A stretch of DNA of 64,000 nucleotides from Symbiodinium natans (lineage: Eukaryota > Sar > Dinophyceae > Suessiales > Symbiodiniaceae): assembly GCA_905221605.1 (NCBI GenBank), contig CAJNDS010002170.1, positions 124,001-188,000 on the forward strand, read 5' to 3'. The notes under the pieces are model-generated. The model saw only the letters and a list, made by a program, of their open reading frames with translations. It did not search any database and had not been told where the DNA came from. How positions within the stretch are numbered: position 1 is the stretch's first letter; every line of letters begins with the position of its first letter. Position numbers and translations under genes: made by a program. Shown here piece after piece: positions 40,861 to 50,300 of the stretch.

Positions 40861-42229
40861 GCCCGACATGTAGAGTTTTGACGGTAGCTCAAGTAACATG
40901 AGAAGGAGGGCCTAAACCCTAAACCCTCAGCTTGCTAACCCCCTTTCTTGAGCCTGTAGATTGCCGTCGAGGGATGCTTTGTTTTTGGGGCAGGTTGAGG
41001 TTTCGAAGGAAGAGCGGGCAGCAGGTGACGTGGCAGGGCAGCGGAGCCGAGGGGCCAGAGGCCGACGTAGTTCTGATGATTCCCTGCAAGATGGCTCGCA
41101 GTGTGAGAGGCGCAGGCGTGCGAGTGTGTGAAGCATTGTGCAGCTTTCTCTGACACAGCCCTTCAAGGCTTAAGGAGTCTCGGCCGGCGATGGCGTTTTG
41201 CGTCTCTGAGTCTGTGAGGGCCGTGCCGCCCGTGTCGCCTGTGTCGCTGGCCTGGCTTCTCCTGGCTTCTCCTGCACGACCTGCTTCGCAAGCATCGCTC
41301 TCGCCAAGGAGCTAAGACCCAGGCCCCTGAGCTGCTTTCGCATGACTGTCCTGTGAAGGTGAGCTGACGCTGCTGTGGTCTGAGGTGGCCCTGGCAGACC
41401 GTAACACCGACAATGCCTGGCAGCCTGCTTGCAAGCCTATAAGTGTGTTCGGTGCATTTGAGCATCAGTGAAAAACCGCGGCTCTTGTGAGTTAATTAGA
41501 GCCGGACTCCAAGTACGGACCACTTGAAATGCGACAGCCGCTGAATAAGCAAGTCTGAGCCCTCAAAGCTTGGGAAGGCTTTTTAAGGTTTCAGAGCGCC
41601 GCCCAAGGCGCCCAGCAGTGTTTGAGCTCAAGGTGCCTCGGAAAGGTCCTGGCCCATCCCAACCCCAACCCCCCCACGTCACTCTCCTGGCTCGTAAACT
41701 TGCTGGGGTCCGAGTCTGCACGGGATGCTCCGAAATTGTGGTGGCAGGGGTTTGCATTCTGCATCTCGCAACTCATCGAACAAGCCGAGCGACACCCCAA
41801 GCTTTTCTTGCAGCATGCATGGGATCAAAACCCTTGTGAAATGACGGGACCATGCTCAAATCCCGGAGCTGGGCACAGACCCATTTAGCGGAGGTGCCCC
41901 CACTGTCTACAGACTCCCCTGCCACTGCCAGCTTAACATCTCCTTCTTCCCTGCCACTCTCACGGCCCCGCAGTTTGGCTTCAGGACTTCTACCGGGCTC
42001 CAGCGCCAGCTCACCAGTCGTGCCATGGCCCTCCCTTCTTTACCTAAGGATTCTAAATTTCTCAAGTTCTACAGCGCAGGCCCAGAGTTCAGCCCACAGA
42101 CGAGCGTTTCTGGATAAGATGCGTGCCGACGCTTGCAGCAGATTGCGACTCCATGTCACTGACTTCTAGAACACAGAGCAACGTCACCCGTCACCCTGCT
42201 GGATTTCGTTGCCTGCGGATCCTGGTCGT

Positions 42230-42996
42230 CATCGAGCTTCCCTTTCGTTCAGGCTGCGAAGCCCCAACATGCCTCGCCCGCTGTGCGAAGATCTGACTTT
42301 GACAAGGGTCTTGAATGTGGGTATGCTCCGCCACATGCCAACTGGCACAGCTCTCGTATGCGGCCACAGTCAGGCCAAACAGTCCTGGTTTGCCAGATGT
42401 GGTGTCATTCGAGTGGTTTTTGGGTCACCTGCTAGGTCCAGCAGCCACGTTCGGAGCATCGCGTGACGAATAGTGTGTAAATGGTCTCTGACTCTAGCGG
42501 TGCTGCTCTGGCAAGCGGTGTGGCGAGAATACGTGGTGCACGGCGGAAGAGGGCCCCCTGCAACTCTATGTCAAGCCATGCGCTCCGTTGAGATTGCTCC
42601 GGTGCTGTAGCGGTTGCACGCTCTCCCCAACGGAAGTGAACCGTCGGCCTGAGTTGGCCTTCGTCGTGGTGGTTGAGTCCTGTATCGAAAACAGGATCGC
42701 ATGGCCGAGTTGCCTTGTCCTTGCCAGCTGATGTGGCTGTGGTCGGCCGCCCGTGCAGAGCACGTTGTCGGCCCGCTTACTTGAGTGTGTTCGGAGAGCT
42801 GGGTGCAGAAGGGCAACAATAAGCAACGTGCCGAAGCCTGCCAGGCTTGGAGCAGGTTGCGACTCCGTTTCATTGACGTTCTGCAAGAGCAGCGGGCAAC
42901 GTCACCGTCTGCACAGCAGCTCAGGTGGTGTGTGCATGTGAAGCTATCCGCGCTGAGCATGTGCCAAAAGCGGTGCATTTCCCAGCCCGAAAAGCT
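42230..42996. repeat. R repeat family, copy 1 left part (split by the YR element)
   Basis: Matches 50510-51290 and, in part, 51900-52823. The last 540 bp (from TTCGGAGCATCGCGTGACGA) are nearly identical among the three copies. It contains internal diverged subrepeats (CAGGTTGCGACTCCGTTTCA-like words) and a small hairpin CCTGTatcgaaaACAGG. Open frames recur on both strands in each copy but show no domain. Copy 1 resumes at 50301 after the YR element. Confidence 0.8.
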
Positions 42997-43109
42997 GAGA
43001 AGGCATGAAAAATGCCGCATTAACAATTGAGAATGTCACAGCATTTTCCGCGGGGGGGGAGGGTAAGGGAGATGACTCCGTGCCATTTTGGCGCAAGGAT
43101 GATTTTGAT
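42997..43109 (+). repeat. A1 repeat of the YR element
   Basis: 113 bp, repeated at 49631-49744 and 49966-50079, differing mainly by one G in a run of 8-9 G. It contains a hairpin GGCATgaaaaATGCC and the spliced-leader-like sequence at 43078-43097. The first ATG of ORF1 (43099) is within it. Confidence 0.92.
43078..43097 (+). promoter_or_regulatory. Spliced-leader-like sequence before the gag ATG
   Basis: CCGTGCCATTTTGGCGCAAG. The conserved dinoflagellate spliced leader is CCGTAGCCATTTTGGCTCAAG; this differs by one deleted A and one T-to-G. ATG follows one base later. The same sequence recurs at 49713-49732 and 50048-50067. Relic leaders in genomic DNA are known from reinsertion of trans-spliced mRNAs. 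Confidence 0.6.
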
Positions 43110-44202
43110 AGGGCGGGGTGACGCCATGGCCTATTTGTTGCCGTCTGATGCTGTACTTGAAGGCTGGACATCGCTGAATGATGCGATGCAGTGGGCAGCA
43201 GTCCCCACTAACCTGATGAGATCAGTCGCACGGCAACTCGGAAATCCTGACATGACTCAGCTGACTTTGTTCGCTGCCGTCCTCCCAGAGGAGTGGAGAG
43301 ATGCTTTGACGCAAGCGCGGATCGGTTCAAGAGAACTAACTTCCTTTGAAAAGGGTCAGATGCGATTGTTGGCGAACGCAGTCAGGAAGAAGTTTGGGCT
43401 CAGCTTTGCCTTTGAAGGTGTTGCGAGTGTTGCACAGCAGCCTTTGGCAGCATCGACTGTGCCTACTAGTGCAGCACCTGCAACCACACCTCGCGTGAAG
43501 CTCAAGTTGAGCCAAGTGGTGGATCAAGGGGCCGACCAAGATTGCGAAATGCTCAGCAGTGTCGAGTTGCTGGCTTGTCGGCAACGTTACATTGCTAGCA
43601 CTGGCGACTCCCCTTTGGAAAAGGAGGAGGTGACGGACGCCCAGTTGAGCTGCCTGCGGGCGAAGGTCGAGAGTGGGCAGGCACCTTTCATAGACATGGG
43701 GGTGTGGGGCCCGTATGGGGATCGGATCGCTAGAGCGATGAAGTTCACCTCGCAGGCCTTGAAGGATGGGCAGTGGAAGGCCGTGGAACTGCCCGGCGCA
43801 GCCAATATCTTGGCTTGGGAAGAGAGCTGGCGCATCTTTCGCACAGCCTGTATCATGCTTGACATTGCCAAGCCGGCGGTGCTGGACAGGTACAGTGCTG
43901 AGTTCCGCAACCGCGTGGCGGAGTACCCGGATGTGTGGCATTTGGCTGCACAGGCGGACATCCGTTGCAGAAGCGAATGGTGGCAGCAGGAACAGCGTCG
44001 GCAACACTCCTTTCATCTAGCCCATCCGACCCTGGAGCCATGCCCCTTTCACGTTTGTGAGTGGTGCCGGCAGCTGCATCGCTCGATCCAGTGCCCGCAA
44101 GTCCCGGGATGGAACCCTGAAGAGAAAAGCTTGAGCACTCTGCGAGGTCGCGGAGGTGGAAAGGGCAAAGGGGGACGTGGACGCTCCCAGAGGCGACAGT
44201 GA
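43099..44202 (+). CDS. YR element ORF1, gag-like protein
   Basis: 367 codons from ATG 43099, or 358 from ATG 43126; the second has the better context (GACGCCATGG). Largely helical, without enzymatic motifs. It ends with a zinc knuckle CX2CX3HX4C (CEWCRQLHRSIQC) and a basic glycine-rich tail (GRGGGKGKGGRGR) suited to nucleic-acid binding. This is the nucleocapsid layout expected of a gag protein. It stops at TGA 44200-44202, and the same frame continues open into ORF2. Confidence 0.8.
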   Translation: MILIGRGDAMAYLLPSDAVLEGWTSLNDAMQWAAVPTNLMRSVARQLGNPDMTQLTLFAAVLPEEWRDALTQARIGSRELTSFEKGQMRLLANAVRKKFGLSFAFEGVASVAQQPLAASTVPTSAAPATTPRVKLKLSQVVDQGADQDCEMLSSVELLACRQRYIASTGDSPLEKEEVTDAQLSCLRAKVESGQAPFIDMGVWGPYGDRIARAMKFTSQALKDGQWKAVELPGAANILAWEESWRIFRTACIMLDIAKPAVLDRYSAEFRNRVAEYPDVWHLAAQADIRCRSEWWQQEQRRQHSFHLAHPTLEPCPFHVCEWCRQLHRSIQCPQVPGWNPEEKSLSTLRGRGGGKGKGGRGRSQRRQ

Positions 44203-47136
44203 GCGCAAGAAGCCCCTGCACAGCCGCCGACATCAGTGGATCTGCCCTTCCTGAAGGGAAGGTTGGAATCGTTGAAAGCTAGAATGGCGGCGTCAGGTGC
44301 GGGGTCCTGCAAGCAGAATTCAGTTAGACAAGGCAACGCTGGAACGACTACTGAGACCGAGCAAAGTGAAGCTGGCTTCCTGGGTCTTTTCGCAGGGGCA
44401 GCCGGGCTGAGCCGCGCAGTTCGAGCGCGGGGAGCTCGAGTCTTGGCCATTCCAAACTCACAGGTTGCTGAGAAACTTGGCAATGCTTTTGACCGTTTAG
44501 ATTTGAGTGTTTTCCGTAGTATAAGACTTTTGGTGCGAGAGGGCAAAGTGCGGTGGCTACACGCGGCTTTCCCGCGTAGGACTTTTGGCAAGGCCAGGAG
44601 CTCTGGGCACAGTGCAAGGGCGAAGCAGCTCAGAACAACTCGCCGACCACAAGGGCAAGCTCCGCGTTCTAAGCGGGTAGTGGAGGCAAACTTACTAGCC
44701 GCAAGAGCCTCACAACTGGCGAGAGCACAGCGTCGGGCTGGAGGCTGGTTCAGTATCGAGGCACCTGCGAGCTCCATGCTGTGGAGCTACCCGCCCTACA
44801 AGTCCCTGGCGAAGCTCGAGGGTGTAGGGCAACTAAAGTGTGACCAGTGTTGCTTCACGGGCGAGTACTTGAACTCTATGAAGTGGCTCACAAACGCTGC
44901 TTTTCTTCAAGCTTTGGCACGGGGTTGTCCCGGGCCACCGGAACATCAACATGGAAGGTTGCAAGGGCGACAGGACTCTGTGCTGGTGTCTGAGTACCCT
45001 CAAGGGCTCTGCGAGGTGGCGGCGGAGGCTTACTGCGCAGCATTGGTGCAGTCTCCGCTCAACTGTCCCAAAGACACTGAGCCGTGGCGCGACGAAGAAG
45101 TACGTGCACCAGAAGGTTCAAGGAAGCGTGAGCGAGAACAAGAAAACCAAGCCTGCATTGGAGGCCTGCGTGCGGCGCATCGTTCAATGCAGAAGCTACC
45201 TGGATGGAAGACGGTGGGAATGGCAGTAAGACACTGCTTAGATCAAGTGCTTCAGGAGAACTCCCACATGCTTCAGGTGGTCCAGTCTGTAGGTCGAGAC
45301 CAGCCACTTTACAGGGACGCTGATGTGCGTCTAGTGCAAAGCAAGCTAGCGTCATTGCTGGGACTGAAAGACATACCGCGCCAGCCAGGCTTGTGGTCCG
45401 AGTTGCTACAGGCGCTGGTTCAAGCAAGCGGCGATCCTGACTTGCCCGCGGCGAAGTGGCCAAAGGAAGGAACGCCGCTCGGCATCGAGGAGGAGATCCC
45501 TCCAGGCGGGGTGTTTCCACGGTTATCGGCAGAAGAGCAAGTCGGAGAAGCTGCGCGACTGGAGTTTTGTCATGAGATGAGCGGAGCAGAGTACAACTAC
45601 CAGTCCTACGAAGAGCACCGAGAGCATGCTGATAAGCTGTTCAGAAAAGAAGTCGAAGCAGGATTTGCGCAAGCAGACGCTGATCGTGCAACACTTGAAA
45701 GCCAAGTTGGACCACTGGTGCTTGCGGCTATCGGTGTAGTGGCCAAGCGCAAGCCTGGAGGGGGATACAAGTACCGCTTGGTGCATGATCTGCGCAGAAA
45801 TGGTGTAAACAGCAAGATTCAGGTGCAGGAGCGACTGATTCTGCCGAGGCTGAAAGATGCCATTGAAGATGCTGTCTCTTTGTTTGAAAGTGGGCTTTTA
45901 CCAGAAGAAGAAGTGCTCTGGCTCACGCTGGACTTTAAGGATGCTTTCAAGCAGCTGCCTACAAAACAGAGTGAACAGCGGTATTTGGCAGGACAGGCTG
46001 ACGGTCGGTACTTCTACTACAAAACAGTACTTTTCGGGGTGCGCACTGGCCCGCTGGTGTGGTGCAGAGTGGCGGCTTTGGTGTCGCGAGCCACCCAAGC
46101 CTTAACCAGCTCAGTTGAGAGCCGCCTGGAACTGTTCATTGATGATCCACTCATTGCCTTGAAAGGTACACAATCGATGGTGCGCTGGGCTGCTGCGCGC
46201 GTGCTGTGGTTCTGGTTAGCCCTCGGGTTAAAGCTGGCTTGGCCAAAAGGTTCCTTGGGGCCCGAGGCGCATTGGATTGGCGCTGTGCTCAAAGCAGATC
46301 GGACCCAGCGCGCTGTTGAAGTCAGCATACCGGCAAGCAAAATTCAAGACTGGCGGCAAGCAGCTGTTGCAATCTTGAAGCGACCTTGGACCTCGCGCAG
46401 GGCCGTTCAGAAATTTGCAGGAAAGATGTCATGGGCGGCTGGTGTAATTCTGCAGGCAAAACCGTATGTGCAGATGCTCTATGCTGCTTTGAATGTGAGC
46501 AAGCAAGTGGTTTACGCCAAACAGCTGAAACATGCCTTGACCTGGCTTGTTGCACTCTTCGACGGCTTCAACAATGGCTTTCACCGGACAGTGCGAGCAC
46601 ATGTGCGCCACCAGGTGTGCCTAGAGTTCCTTGTGGATGCTTCGCCGTGGGGTGGTGGCGCTGTGAGGCTAGTGAACGGTTGCCCAGTTGAGTGTTTTTG
46701 CTTGACTTGGCAAAAGACCGATGAAGGGGCCATTGGTGCCCACATTGGGCAAGCCGCATCGCAAGCGCAGTGGGAAGCTTACATGGCTTTGAGGGCTCTG
46801 TGGAAGTGGCTCACACCGGAGCTCGAAGGTCAAGTCAGGATCCGTGGTGATGCTGCCGGTGTTTTGCAAAGCTTCGTAAAGCGTAGTAGTAAGTCTCATA
46901 CGCTTTCCAAGATAGTGCGAGAAGTGACTCTGCACTTGGCCCTTACGCACAGATCGCTAGAGGCGATCCATTTGTGGAGCGAGGACAATGCTTGGGCTGA
47001 TGCCCTGTCTAGACTCGCAGATCCACGCAAGCCAGCAACAGTGCCGCCGGAGTTGCGGCATCTACCGCTGCACAGGCAAGGGCCTGTCCTGTGGCGGTAC
47101 GCACCAGTTGTTCGGGCAGACCAGAGCAGTAGCTGA
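44203..47136 (+). CDS. YR element ORF2: MTase-like, reverse transcriptase, RNase H
   Basis: Same frame as ORF1, separated only by TGA. Counted from GTG 44236 (966 residues; first ATG 44284): residues 47-220 resemble a methyltransferase (LGLFAGAAGLSRAV; FSIEAPASS with E175; KCDQCCFTGEY), but the PPC catalytic motif is replaced by FPR (112-114). RT: D518 in LVHDLRRNG, D566 in LDFKDAFKQLP, and the catalytic pair in FIDDP (D636, D637) in place of YxDD. RNase H: D801, E847, D872 and D922 in VDAS, WEAY, RGDAAG and WADALSR. It makes cDNA and removes template RNA. Expression may need TGA readthrough, or an internal start. Confidence 0.85.
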   Translation, partial: AQEAPAQPPTSVDLPFLKGRLESLKARMAASGAGSCKQNSVRQGNAGTTTETEQSEAGFLGLFAGAAGLSRAVRARGARVLAIPNSQVAEKLGNAFDRLDLSVFRSIRLLVREGKVRWLHAAFPRRTFGKARSSGHSARAKQLRTTRRPQGQAPRSKRVVEANLLAARASQLARAQRRAGGWFSIEAPASSMLWSYPPYKSLAKLEGVGQLKCDQCCFTGEYLNSMKWLTNAAFLQALARGCPGPPEHQHGRLQGRQDSVLVSEYPQGLCEVAAEAYCAALVQSPLNCPKDTEPWRDEEVRAPEGSRKREREQENQACIGGLRAAHRSMQKLPGWKTVGMAVRHCLDQVLQENSHMLQVVQSVGRDQPLYRDADVRLVQSKLASLLGLKDIPRQPGLWSELLQALVQASGDPDLPAAKWPKEGTPLGIEEEIPPGGVFPRLSAEEQVGEAARLEFCHEMSGAEYNYQSYEEHREHADKLFRKEVEAGFAQADADRATLESQVGPLVLAAIGVVAKRKPGGGYKYRLVHDLRRNGVNSKIQVQERLILPRLKDAIEDAVSLFESGLLPEEEVLWLTLDFKDAFKQLPTKQSEQRYLAGQADGRYFYYKTVLFGVRTGPLVWCRVAALVSRATQALTSSVESRLELFIDDPLIALKGTQSMVRWAAARVLWFWLALGLKLAWPKGSLGPEAHWIGAVLKADRTQRAVEVSIPASKIQDWRQAAVAILKRPWTSRRAVQKFAGKMSWAAGVILQAKPYVQMLYAALNVSKQVVYAKQLKHALTWLVALFDGFNNGFHRTVRAHVRHQVCLEFLVDASPWGGGAVRLVNGCPVECFCLTWQKTDEGAIGAHIGQAASQAQWEAYMALRALWKWLTPELEGQVRIRGDAAGVLQSFVKRSSKSHTLSKIVREVTLHLALTHRSLEAIHLWSEDNAWADALSRLADPRKPATVPPELRHLPLHRQGPVLWRYAPVVRADQSSS

Positions 47137-47392
47137 AACCGCTGCCGCAGTGTGCTGCGTACTGTGCTGCTCACAGTCCGGGTTGATCCCTTCAGAAAGC
47201 CGTTTAGGCTGCAACTCGGGCAAGGACTGCCCACGTACTCCTGGCATGTTTGCTTGCTCGCACGTGAGTATTGAGGGTGTGGGTTGGTTCTCTGTGGAGT
47301 TGCGTGTTGCTCGTGCAGTTTGCTTTCGCTGATACTTTCGCAGGCCTGTCGGTTCTGTTCTTTTCTGCCTTAAGGTGGTGTAGTCGTGCGCC

Positions 47393-49390
47393 ATGAAACG
47401 GCCGCATCCAGAGTCCCCCCCGGAAGGCCAAGGAACAGCGTGGAGCGGCCTCCTTGTGCCACCCACGGCTCTATACGCTACGCCGGTCCCGTTACAGGCC
47501 CAGCTCTCTACTGCCCAGCTGGTGGATGCAGGGTTGCCAAGCGAAACAGCTTATTGTGTCCTTTGTTTGTACCCTGTTGATGCGCCTACATATTGTCAAG
47601 CATGCGATGATGGCCCTTTTCATGAACCATGTCATGATGCACACGCTTGCCCCGCCGTCGTGGCGGTCGTGGGCAGTGCGCCATATGGGGAGGGAGGGGT
47701 AGATGGCTCCCACTTGCCCTCTCCTACACGGACACATGCTTCATCAGACAGCCACAGCCACGGAGGTGGCGAAGTTTGCAGCGAAGGTGAGGAAACTGGG
47801 CACATCTTCGGGAATCTTGGTAGAGACGACGACGGCTGGCCTGGCATAGCGAAGTTTGCGACAGCAGAAGAAGCAGCGCGTTGCCTTCCTGGGCAGCAGC
47901 TGTCCGTGGACGAGGCTCTTCCTGGTTCCAAGAAGTCAGCGCCTGCAGAGAAGTTCCGGCAAGCGGAGCCTGGAGTGAAGCCCTACAGCAGGGGCTCGGA
48001 GGCCCTGGTGAGCCAAATAGAGAGGGACCCGGAAGCTTTGATGCAGGCGCTGGAAGAATTCGAGAATGATAAGTTCGCCTCTTCAAATGTTGGGAACGCA
48101 GACTCACGCCAGGCTTGGTGGGCACGCCGGGCAGAGACGGCGAATGTGCTTCCTTACCCGTTGACGTTCTCAAAGGTCGCCTTGGCTGGCGCGCTCTTGA
48201 AGGCTGGGGGCTACAGATCTGCAGGCGCTTATTTCGGTGCACTAAAGCGACGGCACATAGAGCTGGACCACCCCTGGAGTGATCGTCTGACGCTGGCAGT
48301 TAAGGACGCCCTGCGGTCCTGTCTTCGGGGTATAGGCCCTGACAAGCATTGTCAGGCCTTTGATCTGCGCAGTGTGATAGAAGTCCAGGAGCCAGAGGTT
48401 CAGCCAGGTTGGCCGCGTTTCCCTGTGGCTACCGTGGTGTTGTTCAGTCTTTTTGCCTGCAGAGAAGTGGAGGCCGCGTGTCGAAAACGCAGCCAAGTCA
48501 CTTTTGAAGACAAGGAAGGCACCTGCGGAGTGGTCATCCTCAGCCTGCCTGCCACAAAGAATGACCCTAAGGCGGAAGGGGTCATCCGCAAACAAGGCTG
48601 CACATGCAGCACCTCTCCAGAGTTGTGTCCAGTAAGGGCTGCCCGTATGATTTATGATGATGGCACAGCGCGGGGTGGGAGTGCGGACTCACCATTCCTA
48701 GCCACGCATGATGTGCACCAGCCACCAAGCAAGAAAGCCATGGTTGACATGTTTCGTTCGGTCGCTCAGGCGATGGGCTGGAGACAGGACGCAGTTCAGG
48801 CCTTGACGGGGCATGTGCTCAGGTCTACGGGCGCGCAATTCCTTGCTAGGCAGGGTATTGAATACTATCGAATACAGCTTTTCTGTCGTTGGGGAAGTGA
48901 CACGGTTCTGCGGTATTTGAGGGATGCGCCTTTGGAAGGTTCAGAAAAGTGGTTGCCCTCCAGCCTGCAAAATGTTTCTGTTGAAGAAGTGCAAGTGCAG
49001 ACTGCGTCGACTCTGTCTTGTCAAGACGGGACATATGTTCACCTCAAGGATGCCATCGACGATCAAATCACTAAAGCCCTGGAGCCGCGAGTCACGCAAT
49101 TGCTGGGCACATTTGAGCAGAGAGAAGATGACATTTTGTCGCTGGTGAAAGAGTTGAAGCAGACCCAAGAAGAAGTTAAGGATGCTTGGAGCATTGAATT
49201 TCAAAGGCATTTCTTGCCTCGCTACGTTGTCAACTGGGCAAGCTCGATTGTCCATGCAGTCAAGAACGAATCGTTCACTTCTTGCGGTTGCGAGTATAGA
49301 GGACGCCCAGGCTTCACACTGCTGCGGGCTTTCCCTGACGGGTGCCGACAATGCGCGGCGGCAGGATGCTTGCAGGAGCTAGCTAAGTGA
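47393..49390 (+). CDS. YR element ORF3: tyrosine recombinase
   Basis: 665 codons from ATG 47393. The N-terminus carries a RING/PHD-like Cys-His array, CX2CX9CX2CX5HX2CX5C (about residues 44-75). The catalytic domain shows R357 (LFACREVEAA), a lysine in the ATKNDPK loop, H474 and R477 (GHVLRSTGA), W500 (CRWGSD) and nucleophile Y508 (VLRYLRDA): the R..HxxR..W..Y set of tyrosine recombinases. It integrates the circular element DNA. The C-terminus (550-665) has a coiled-coil-like stretch and a Cys cluster (SCGCEY; CRQCAAAGC). It starts 256 bp after ORF2. Confidence 0.88.
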   Translation: MKRPHPESPPEGQGTAWSGLLVPPTALYATPVPLQAQLSTAQLVDAGLPSETAYCVLCLYPVDAPTYCQACDDGPFHEPCHDAHACPAVVAVVGSAPYGEGGVDGSHLPSPTRTHASSDSHSHGGGEVCSEGEETGHIFGNLGRDDDGWPGIAKFATAEEAARCLPGQQLSVDEALPGSKKSAPAEKFRQAEPGVKPYSRGSEALVSQIERDPEALMQALEEFENDKFASSNVGNADSRQAWWARRAETANVLPYPLTFSKVALAGALLKAGGYRSAGAYFGALKRRHIELDHPWSDRLTLAVKDALRSCLRGIGPDKHCQAFDLRSVIEVQEPEVQPGWPRFPVATVVLFSLFACREVEAACRKRSQVTFEDKEGTCGVVILSLPATKNDPKAEGVIRKQGCTCSTSPELCPVRAARMIYDDGTARGGSADSPFLATHDVHQPPSKKAMVDMFRSVAQAMGWRQDAVQALTGHVLRSTGAQFLARQGIEYYRIQLFCRWGSDTVLRYLRDAPLEGSEKWLPSSLQNVSVEEVQVQTASTLSCQDGTYVHLKDAIDDQITKALEPRVTQLLGTFEQREDDILSLVKELKQTQEEVKDAWSIEFQRHFLPRYVVNWASSIVHAVKNESFTSCGCEYRGRPGFTLLRAFPDGCRQCAAAGCLQELAK

Positions 49391-49426
49391 GAAAGTTTCG
49401 GTGCACCTCACCTGCCCTTGGAAGTG

Positions 49427-49630
49427 TGGGATGAGGAGATTGAATCTCTTACCCTGCTGTATGGCAGGTCCGGGGCTGGCAAGATGCACCCCAACCATCT
49501 GCAACAGCACAGGCCTGGGGTTCCAGGAAGCATCTGACTGTAGATGTCAGTGCAACATGTTTCCGTCCTTTTCATTGAAGAAAAGCCGGGCGGGTTGGGA
49601 GGGACACATGTCTGATAATGAGCAATTGTT
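49427..49630 (+). repeat. B1 repeat of the YR element
   Basis: 204 bp, repeated at 49762-49965 and 50097-50300. It begins TGGGATGAGGAGATTGAATC and ends GAGCAATTGTT. Contains the dyad GAGATTGAATCTC. A 3'-side repeat matching no part of the 5' end, as in split direct repeats. Confidence 0.9.
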
Positions 49631-49965
49631 GAGAAGGCATGAAAAATGCCGCATTAACAATTGAGAATGTCACAGCATTTTCCGCGGGGGGGGGAGGGTA
49701 AGGGAGATGACTCCGTGCCATTTTGGCGCAAGGATGATTTTGATCCCACCCGACCCACCCTTGGGATGAGGAGATTGAATCTCTTACCCTGCTGTATGGC
49801 AGGTCCGGGGCTGGCAAGATGCACCCCAACCATCTGCAACAGCACAGGCCTGGGGTTCCAGGAAGCATCTGACTGTAGATGTCAGTGCAACATGTTTCCG
49901 TCCTTTTCATTGAAGAAAAGCCGGGCGGGTTGGGAGGGACACATGTCTGATAATGAGCAATTGTT
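49631..49965 (+). repeat. A2-B2 unit of the YR element (335 bp)
   Basis: A2 49631-49744, linker CCCACCCGACCCACCCT, B2 49762-49965. The B-A joint (GAGCAATTGTT|GAGAAGG) equals the joint expected in the circular intermediate. Confidence 0.9.
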
Positions 49966-50300
49966 GAGAAGGCATGAAAAATGCCGCATTAACAATTGAG
50001 AATGTCACAGCATTTTCCGCGGGGGGGGGAGGGTAAGGGAGATGACTCCGTGCCATTTTGGCGCAAGGATGATTTTGATCCCACCCGACCCACCCTTGGG
50101 ATGAGGAGATTGAATCTCTTACCCTGCTGTATGGCAGGTCCGGGGCTGGCAAGATGCACCCCAACCATCTGCAACAGCACAGGCCTGGGGTTCCAGGAAG
50201 CATCTGACTGTAGATGTCAGTGCAACATGTTTCCGTCCTTTTCATTGAAGAAAAGCCGGGCGGGTTGGGAGGGACACATGTCTGATAATGAGCAATTGTT
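49966..50300 (+). repeat. A3-B3 unit, a tandem duplicate of A2-B2
   Basis: Same 335 bp as the preceding unit, with no difference I can see. Typical split-direct-repeat elements have one A-B unit here, so this copy has an extra one. Open frames over these units are not genes. Confidence 0.9.

Larger units (their letters stand above)
36930..42200. other. Long stretch with no convincing gene
   Basis: Short frames on both strands, none with a domain. It contains partial M3 elements, short telomeric tracts (37404-37432, 37500-37515, 38037-38055, 39403-39430, 40454-40486, 40685-40697, 40912-40926), the repeats at 38450-39150 and the duplications near 40434 and 40750. Confidence 0.4.
42997..50300 (+). 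mobile_element. Tyrosine-recombinase (YR) retrotransposon with split direct repeats
   Basis: 7304 bp. Order: A1 repeat, gag-like ORF, MTase-like/RT/RNase H ORF, YR ORF, B1, A2, B2, A3, B3. YR plus split direct repeats points to the PAT/Ngaro side of the DIRS-like order. Borders are fixed by empty sites: the host reads CCCGAAAAGCT|TTGCTTCTCG uninterrupted at 51281-51300 and 52814-52833, whereas here GCT|GAGAAGG opens and TTGTT|TTGCTTC closes the insert. No target duplication, as expected for recombinase integration. All three ORFs are long and intact, so the copy may be recent. Confidence 0.88.
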
